Assembly: GCF_012113595.1 (NCBI RefSeq)
Contig: NZ_CP050831.1
Span: 1,426,001 to 1,490,000 of the forward strand
DNA from: Bacteroides faecium
GTDB lineage: Bacteria > Bacteroidota > Bacteroidia > Bacteroidales > Bacteroidaceae
DNA length: 64,000 bases
Direction of reading: 5' to 3'
Shown here: piece after piece, positions 60,769 to 64,000 of the stretch
Position numbering within the stretch: position 1 is the first letter of the stretch
Layout: each line of letters starts with the position of its first letter
Made by a program: the position numbers and the translations under genes
The notes under the pieces: model-generated
Told to the model about the DNA's origin: nothing
The model's database searches: none
The model's input: the letters and a program-made list of their open reading frames with translations, nothing else

Positions 60769-63603
60769 TTAGAAATCAATGAGGAACTGCACCAAATCGA
60801 CGCTCGAATCCAGTTCCATCTTTTTCCTCAGCCGATATCGGGCTGTCTCTACTGCACGCACTCCTATATTCAGCATATCCGCCATGTCCTTTGTGCTCAT
60901 ATTCAAGCGCAGCAGGGCGCATAATTTTAAGTCATTAGGCGTCAGTTCGGGGAAACGTTGCCTTAGGTTTCGGAAGAAATGTTCGTGAATCAGGTCGAAG
61001 TTCGACAGGAACAAATCCCACTCTTTCCCTTTTGAGGTGGCATTGTCTATCATGTCTATCAACTTCTGATAGTATTTATTAGGATATTGGCTACCCAGCA
61101 TCCGTTTGTGGTTCTCTATTTCCTCTTTGATGGCGAGCAGTATTTTGTTGTTTTCGATGATAGTCATGGTCGATTGCGTCAGCTCCTTGCCTTTGAACAG
61201 GATTTCGTCGTTGAGCCTTTTGTTTTCAAGCTCGATGATTTGCTGTTCTCGTTCCCTTATGATATGGCGCTGCTGGCGTAGGGTTCTCCGGCGGACACCT
61301 GCATAAATGGCCAGAAGAATCATTGCCAGAAGGAAGATATAGCCGGCATATGCCCACGGGCTCAGATACCAGGGTGGCAATATGCTGAACGAGAAAGAAG
61401 CGGTAGCCACCGCTATTCCTTTTTCGTCGATAGCCCTGCATTTCAGGCAGTAGTTGCCTGCCGGAAGCCGCTGGATATTGATGGAAGGCGTGTTTTGTTT
61501 CTCTTGCCAGTGCTTCTCTATGCCGTTCTCTTCCAGTTTGAACTGGAAATAAATGTCCTCATTATAAGCGGGATACGCCACTTGGACTTCCAAACTGTTA
61601 AAATCGGACGTCAGCCGACAGGCAGTGTCTCCCGTTCGGACAGGAAGGCTCTGTTGCTCGTCTTTCAGTATATTGTAGGAGATGATATGGTTGAAAATCA
61701 ATTCCTGGCTGGGGGAAGACGGGTTGGTTTCCGGTTTGTTGGGGATGGCTACAAGCGCATTTTCCGCACACAGGATGGAATATTCGGGCGTGACGGGCAC
61801 GATGCTTTCGAAGTCCTTGTGCATCCGCAGGTTATAGTTGTCGAACAGGAGTACTTTTTCTATTACCGGAGTGTCGGAAGCCGCCATATTAACCAGGGCT
61901 ACCCCTCTGTCCGTGATAAACCAGTAATACGTGTTGTCCACCTTTACGATATGCTTGGTATGAGTGATAAATTCGAGGTGAGTATTCAACCGGTCGTAAG
62001 GAACGATGGAATCCGAGAGGTCGTTGTAGGTATAGAACTGTTTCTCGTCGGTGAATACAATTCTTCCGCCGACGTTGAACACACCCATCTGCGTGCGGCT
62101 CGAATCTCCGATGCAGGAGATGAACTCGTTCCCGATAAAGCTACTCCGGTTCTTGTCCAATTTCAGCTTGTATATGCCTTTTCGGGTGTGGGCTACCCAG
62201 AGGTTTCCGTTATTATCAAATTCCATGTATCGCGGATAGCCGTTGAAGTTGGTGAGCCGTTGGCGGAATGAATAGTTACCGTCCGGTTCTATGTCGTAGA
62301 GGTTTATCGAGTTATAACTGCCTAGCAGGAAACCTTTCCGCTGTTGCGGGTAATGAATCTCCGTTCCTGCCAGTGCTCCGCCGGTGGGGTACATTTCGGA
62401 CAGTTGGTTCTGCCTGTTCAGCAGGTAGGTGGCTTTGCTGTGTCCGATGATAAGACCTTCGTCGGTTTTCAGTAGTTTCTGTACGAAGCCGCCCGGCAGG
62501 TTCACCCGTTCCGGGGAGAAACTTTGTTCTTGAGACATGAATATTCCGGCTTTTATCCGCCACAAGCCTTGGTTAGAGGCGATATAGAGGTAATCATTCC
62601 ATAAGGCGACGTCGAAGATAGAGCCGATATTGTTCTCTTTCAAGTAGTGGAAGGAGAAAGAATCGTTGATAAAGGCGAGTGAGAGCCCTTTTTCCAGACC
62701 AATCCAGATGTTATTGGATTTGTCCTTGAATAGGGAAAGGACGGTGTTATGCTGTAGCTTGGTCTGATGGTCGAGCTTGTAGAGCAGGCTGCCTTGCGGG
62801 TCGAAACAGAGCAACCCGCTGCTGCGCGTTCCTGCCAGCAGATTGCCGTTTCCGGCATAGAGCGCTTCGTTGTTTCCGGAGATGTCCGGAGTTCTGTTGA
62901 TAGTTGTTTGCGGGGTATATTGTCCCTGGTCGTAAATCCAGAATCCCTGGTTTTCCGTTTGGATAAGCAGGCGGTTGCCGTTGTAGGGCAACATGCTTCG
63001 TACAGGGCTTTGAAGGGGAGAATTGGTAGCAGGCAGTTTGGTAAGGCTGTTCTTTTCCAGCCGGTAAAGTTCGTCCTGGACTATTGCATAAATTTTGTTG
63101 TCCACTTTATACAGACGTTGCATCATGCCTTTTACCGGATAGAAAGCGACTTTATTCGATTGGGTATCAAAAGAAAAGTAACCGGCGAAAGACTGGAAAT
63201 AAATAAGGTGCTCTTCCTGCTCGATGCTCCATATGTCCTTGTTCTTCAATTCTTTGTGGCGGAACAGGGAAGAAATGGACGAGTAGACCAGTTTGCCGTA
63301 TTCGTTTCTTTCGAAATAGCCGAATTCTTCGTAGCTGCCGATGTAGATACGGTCGTCCGGTGCGATATGTAGGGAGCGGATAGTCCGGTTCTCGTTGGTG
63401 GTATATGTCTGCCATGTCTTTCCATCGTAGCAGACCAGACCGTAGCGGTTGGCGATGTAGATAATGCCTTTGCTGTCTTGCTCAATGTCCCAGTTTGGGC
63501 ACATCACTTCCTTGTTCGTGAAGTTTTTGACGAAGGGGATGGAAGCTGCCAGAGTTGTAGCTGAGGCTAATAGCACGGTAATGAGCACGCAAATGTATTT
63601 CAT
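60769..63603 (-). CDS. Membrane-spanning propeller sensor/LuxR-type regulator of the PUL
   Basis: 944 residues from the ATG at 63603. A signal sequence (VLLASATTLAAS) and two beta-propeller domains of sensor repeats (about 30-680; GIIYIANRYGLVCYDGKTWQ and NNIWIGLEKGLSLAF are typical blades) lead to a Y_Y_Y domain (FQFKLEENGIEKHWQ). One membrane helix (PWAYAGYIFLLAMILLAIYAG, about 745-765), a coiled coil (REREQQIIELENKRL) and a C-terminal LuxR helix-turn-helix (LTPNDLKLCALLRLNMSTKDMADMLNIGVRAVETARYRLRKKM) complete it. There is no histidine kinase or receiver, so it is not a hybrid two-component protein but a one-component transmembrane regulator. It probably activates the sulfatase operon lying directly after it. 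Confidence 0.9.
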   Translation of the reverse strand: MKYICVLITVLLASATTLAASIPFVKNFTNKEVMCPNWDIEQDSKGIIYIANRYGLVCYDGKTWQTYTTNENRTIRSLHIAPDDRIYIGSYEEFGYFERNEYGKLVYSSISSLFRHKELKNKDIWSIEQEEHLIYFQSFAGYFSFDTQSNKVAFYPVKGMMQRLYKVDNKIYAIVQDELYRLEKNSLTKLPATNSPLQSPVRSMLPYNGNRLLIQTENQGFWIYDQGQYTPQTTINRTPDISGNNEALYAGNGNLLAGTRSSGLLCFDPQGSLLYKLDHQTKLQHNTVLSLFKDKSNNIWIGLEKGLSLAFINDSFSFHYLKENNIGSIFDVALWNDYLYIASNQGLWRIKAGIFMSQEQSFSPERVNLPGGFVQKLLKTDEGLIIGHSKATYLLNRQNQLSEMYPTGGALAGTEIHYPQQRKGFLLGSYNSINLYDIEPDGNYSFRQRLTNFNGYPRYMEFDNNGNLWVAHTRKGIYKLKLDKNRSSFIGNEFISCIGDSSRTQMGVFNVGGRIVFTDEKQFYTYNDLSDSIVPYDRLNTHLEFITHTKHIVKVDNTYYWFITDRGVALVNMAASDTPVIEKVLLFDNYNLRMHKDFESIVPVTPEYSILCAENALVAIPNKPETNPSSPSQELIFNHIISYNILKDEQQSLPVRTGDTACRLTSDFNSLEVQVAYPAYNEDIYFQFKLEENGIEKHWQEKQNTPSINIQRLPAGNYCLKCRAIDEKGIAVATASFSFSILPPWYLSPWAYAGYIFLLAMILLAIYAGVRRRTLRQQRHIIREREQQIIELENKRLNDEILFKGKELTQSTMTIIENNKILLAIKEEIENHKRMLGSQYPNKYYQKLIDMIDNATSKGKEWDLFLSNFDLIHEHFFRNLRQRFPELTPNDLKLCALLRLNMSTKDMADMLNIGVRAVETARYRLRKKMELDSSVDLVQFLIDF

Positions 63604-63632
63604 GGTTGCAACATCGTATAGGAAGTTCATTG

Positions 63633-63663
63633 CAAAAATACAAAACTTTGGCAACGGTACAAA
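63633..63663 (-). promoter_or_regulatory. Promoter of the propeller/LuxR regulator
   Basis: On the minus strand TTTG and TATTTTTG, both exact consensus, are separated by 19 bp. This rules out the in-frame start at 63654 and supports the ATG at 63603. Confidence 0.75.
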
Positions 63664-63740
63664 GGGAGATATGAAAACTTATTCTTACTTATATGCGGTT
63701 GTGCCTGTATATAGACACTATGATGCCGATACATTGACAC

Positions 63741-63789
63741 GGCTTTGCCTATATATGGACACTGTAGTATCCATATATAGGCATAAGCC
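63741..63789. repeat. Imperfect palindrome upstream of the regulator
   Basis: TGCCTATATATGGA and TCCATATATAGGCA are perfect complements around a 10-nt centre, extended outward by GGCTT/AAGCC with one bulge. It lies between the promoter of the regulator and the stop of the next gene. It may be a terminator for that gene or an operator. Confidence 0.65.
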
Positions 63790-63805
63790 GGGAATATGCT
63801 CATTC

Positions 63806-64000
63806 TTACGGTACAACTACTTCTTCTCCGTTTTTGTATGCCTTACCGCTTGCTGAAGTTACGGTAGAGCCTTCCAGAGTATAGTTAGCATTGTTTTTGA
63901 AAACCTCGCTAAAGCCTTTGGTAGTTGCTGCGTTTTGGCTCCATCCCACCATATAGCAGATGATGGCATCTTTGGCTCCATTTGCTTTCGCTGATAATAT
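63806..64000 (-). CDS. C-terminus of an unidentified protein (cut by window)
   Basis: The last 64 codons and a TAA stop (63806-63808) of a gene reading leftward, in frame to the window edge. Visible residues include AIICYMVGWSQNAATTKGFSE and end KNGEEVVVP. The composition is that of a soluble or secreted protein; no family is recognised. It may be the first or last gene of a neighbouring set in the same PUL. Confidence 0.6.
   Translation of the reverse strand: MLSAKANGAKDAIICYMVGWSQNAATTKGFSEVFKNNANYTLEGSTVTSASGKAYKNGEEVVVP

Noticed and set aside
60769..63603. Hybrid two-component sensor kinase
   Set aside because: After the membrane helix there is only a coiled coil and a LuxR helix-turn-helix; no HisKA, ATPase or receiver domain is visible.

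Overview
The window looks like chromosomal DNA of a gut Bacteroides (order Bacteroidales; I would not name a species). The evidence is three SusC/SusD-type outer-membrane systems, two of them under ECF sigma/FecR control, recurrent Bacteroides-type promoter elements (TAnnTTTG at -7), and genes typical of the phylum: DUF3098 beside ftsX, DUF4271 beside hemD, DUF3244, DUF4843, PKD-like lipoproteins and a 33-residue 'smalltalk' peptide.

Layout, left to right. (1) 1-5223, minus: ECF sigma, FecR anti-sigma and an STN-type SusC receptor cut by the window edge. (2) 5501-10951: housekeeping genes: PBP4-type peptidase, acetyl-/succinyl-CoA transferase, a small membrane-anchored protein and miaB. Two related long hairpins lie at 8645-8731 and 10969-11096. 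(3) 11097-25354: the accessory part. A phage-type S24 repressor diverges from a set comprising a Cys-rich small protein, a Lin1244/Lin1753 replication-like protein, an HU-like protein, an N-acetylmuramoyl-L-alanine amidase and smalltalk. Then come a secreted 231-residue protein, a 2069-residue secreted RHS/YD-repeat protein ending in an HExxH...ExxAD metallopeptidase-like tip, a small lipoprotein (candidate immunity protein) and an orphan TonB-dependent receptor. (4) 25546-30695: dense housekeeping genes: methyltransferase, ftsX, DUF3098, uppP, truB, queA, folK. (5) 30799-41664, plus: ECF sigma, FecR, STN-SusC, SusD, DUF4843, PKD-like lipoprotein and TlpA-like thioredoxin, forming a trans-envelope-signalled uptake locus. 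(6) 41734-51376: metK behind a SAM-II-like riboswitch, a TPR regulator with a DUF3244 protein, a possible structured RNA, a LOG-family protein, DUF4271, hemD, rnpA, yidD, a TatD-like hydrolase, tyrS and tRNA-Gln. (7) 51896-63603, minus: a polysaccharide utilization locus with a propeller/LuxR membrane regulator followed by S-type sulfatase, SusC, SusD and a GH3 glycosidase. Another minus-strand gene runs off the right edge.

How they work together. The two sigma/FecR/STN-SusC sets should sense a ligand at the outer membrane and switch on their own receptor genes. The third locus instead uses a periplasmic propeller sensor fused through the membrane to a DNA-binding domain, and its SusC correspondingly lacks an STN domain. 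The most promising non-routine system is the RHS protein with its predicted protease tip, the 4-bp-overlapping upstream secreted partner, and the downstream lipoprotein.
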